Origin: SZUA-36 sp963727635
Lineage (GTDB): Bacteria > Pseudomonadota > Gammaproteobacteria > Xanthomonadales > SZUA-36
NCBI GenBank assembly: GCA_963727635.1
Contig: CAVSHP010000007.1
Location: 62,001-126,000, forward strand
DNA length: 64,000 bases
Direction of reading: 5' to 3'
Part shown: positions 63,086-64,000 of the stretch, one piece after another
Position numbering within the stretch: position 1 is the first letter of the stretch
Layout of the letters: every line of letters starts with the position of its first letter
Notes under the pieces: generated by a model
What the model was told of the DNA's origin: nothing
What the model saw: only the letters and a program-made list of their open reading frames with translations
Databases searched by the model: none
Position numbers and translations under genes: made by a program

Positions 63086-63856
63086 TTATCTCTTGCGCCG
63101 GCTTTGCAATCTTAGTCCACCGACCAACGCCAACAAACCAGCCATGCCAAAAAGCGCCCAAAGAGGTATTGGCACGCCCTCTTCGCCTTGATATGAACCG
63201 ATTCCCTTGAGGGCAAAGGTTGCATTGTCATACAAGCGGCCAGACGGTAGATAGTTGGATGCAACGGTTGAGAAACCCCACTGCAGGATTTTCCCGTCAG
63301 CACTTGCGTCAAGAATTATATCCAAAGATTTATTTCCCTCAGACACGGTCGAGACGGTTAAAAACACGTCCGTGTTGTAATTATTATTGGGGTCCAGCAC
63401 TTTGATAAAACCATAAGTGTTGACATCGGTACCCAGTGGGTTGGGTGCCTGGGTGCTAAACCTGAAGGTATACGTTCCGACATCCGCAGCACTGAAAACC
63501 CTTTCCTGAAACACACTCGTTTCTATACAGGCGCCGTTGTTCTGGTCGGCATTATCGTAATCGCTGAATACATTCAATGCCTGGCCGGTAGCTCCGGCCG
63601 AAATATTGGAAAAACCAGTATCCTTGTTTGGGGCAGGGTATGGGCCATATCCATACCAGTACTGGGAGCACCCGGGGAAATCGCCAAAAACATTGGCAAA
63701 AATAAGCCAACCGCCACCAATATCGCCCTGGTTACCTGGTCCGACATACAGGTCATACGACTCAAAATTATCACTGAAATTAATCGCGGCAAATGCTGAG
63801 CTGCTCAATAATGCAGCCATCGCGAATGTCACAACTATTTTTGCCAATTGTTTCAT
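63086..63856 (-). CDS. Exported surface protein with IPTL/PEP-CTERM-like sorting signal
   Basis: A 256-aa protein with a signal peptide (MKQLAKIVVTFAMAALLSSSAFA), a Gly/Tyr/Asn-rich body (WYGYGPYPAP, DYDNADQNNG), and a C-terminal tail VPIPLWALFGMAGLLALVGG followed by RLQSRRKR. The tripartite motif-helix-basic end is that of an exosortase-type (PEP-CTERM/IPTL-CTERM) sorting signal, though VPIPLW is not a standard motif. It is probably an extracellular, cell-attached protein. Its function is unknown. No exosortase lies in this window. The upstream 144 nt (63857-64000) should hold its promoter; I cannot define it. Confidence 0.75.
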   Translation of the reverse strand: MKQLAKIVVTFAMAALLSSSAFAAINFSDNFESYDLYVGPGNQGDIGGGWLIFANVFGDFPGCSQYWYGYGPYPAPNKDTGFSNISAGATGQALNVFSDYDNADQNNGACIETSVFQERVFSAADVGTYTFRFSTQAPNPLGTDVNTYGFIKVLDPNNNYNTDVFLTVSTVSEGNKSLDIILDASADGKILQWGFSTVASNYLPSGRLYDNATFALKGIGSYQGEEGVPIPLWALFGMAGLLALVGGLRLQSRRKR

Positions 63857-64000
63857 TTTAATTTCCTCTTCTATTTAAACCCCGGAAAATATTGCAGAAG
63901 CTTGACTAAACCCGCGACATTTTAAGCCCGTGGCTATTTGCGTAACTGGAAAAATCGGCAAAGTGGACTTTTTACAAGTCGAAGTGGCAAACCGGAGGGA

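Noticed and set aside
62545..63210. 221-aa plus-strand open frame
   Set aside because: Antisense to the PLP enzyme and the surface protein, passing through a terminator. No domain.
1..64000. CRISPR arrays, rRNA or tRNA genes
   Set aside because: I looked for regularly spaced short repeats, tRNA cloverleaf patterns and rRNA cores and saw none. A tRNAscan or Infernal search would be decisive.

Overview
The window looks like a chromosomal segment of an uncultured gammaproteobacterium. Supporting this are the aroQ-accB-accC-prmA run, a tolC/waaA/O-antigen cell-envelope block, glnE, groES-groEL behind a sigma32-type promoter, mpl and adk, plus DUF2333, DUF3379 and DUF4252 proteins. A more exact placement would be a guess. 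The base composition is moderately GC-rich throughout, except for one visibly AT-rich methyltransferase gene at 51223-52066.

Layout. 1-2.2 kb: DUF2333, and an ECF sigma factor with a DUF3379 partner. 2.2-8.3 kb: a methyltransferase and tolC, then on the other strand a glycosyltransferase, O-antigen ligase and waaA. 8.3-15.2 kb: glnE, an ion transporter, groEL-groES and a DksA-like protein. 15.3-18.8 kb: a second ECF sigma/anti-sigma pair with two DUF4252 proteins, DUF192 and cpdA. 18.8-28.6 kb: a MITE-like repeat, PspC, rubredoxin, hemL, acyltransferase, SDR, a DedA-PAP2-LssY fusion, a Lon-N protein, mpl, a small MITE and adk. 28.6-36.2 kb: PPi-dependent phosphofructokinase, an M28 peptidase and two membrane pyrophosphatases. 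36.4-45 kb: a CarD-like regulator, an RND efflux operon with its TetR repressor, dsbD and tlpA. 45-53.3 kb: aroQ-accBC-prmA, envelope-modification genes, ppa and two further repeat copies. 53.3-58.8 kb: a cyanophycin cluster. 58.8-64 kb: tdk, a small Cys-containing protein followed by an MNIO (DUF692) fusion enzyme, a trans-sulfuration enzyme and a surface protein with a C-terminal sorting signal.

How the genes fit together. Pyrophosphate is a shared currency: Pfp spends PPi in glycolysis, the two membrane PPases turn it into an ion gradient, and Ppa (50 kb) hydrolyses it. Cyanophycinase, cyanophycin synthetase and a synthetase-like Mur ligase form a nitrogen-storage module. The most intriguing unexplained locus is 60014-61654, a 70-aa protein with a GCLACCSGWDI motif directly upstream of a fused MNIO enzyme, which resembles a RiPP maturation pair. 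The AT-rich methyltransferase carries a 12-nt homopolymer between two CxxC motifs and may be phase-variable.

Quality note. Frameshifts are very common in about 1-21 kb, including in groEL, hemL and glnE, and nearly absent after that. They are most likely sequence errors. Genes there are given their full inferred span, with the breakpoints noted.
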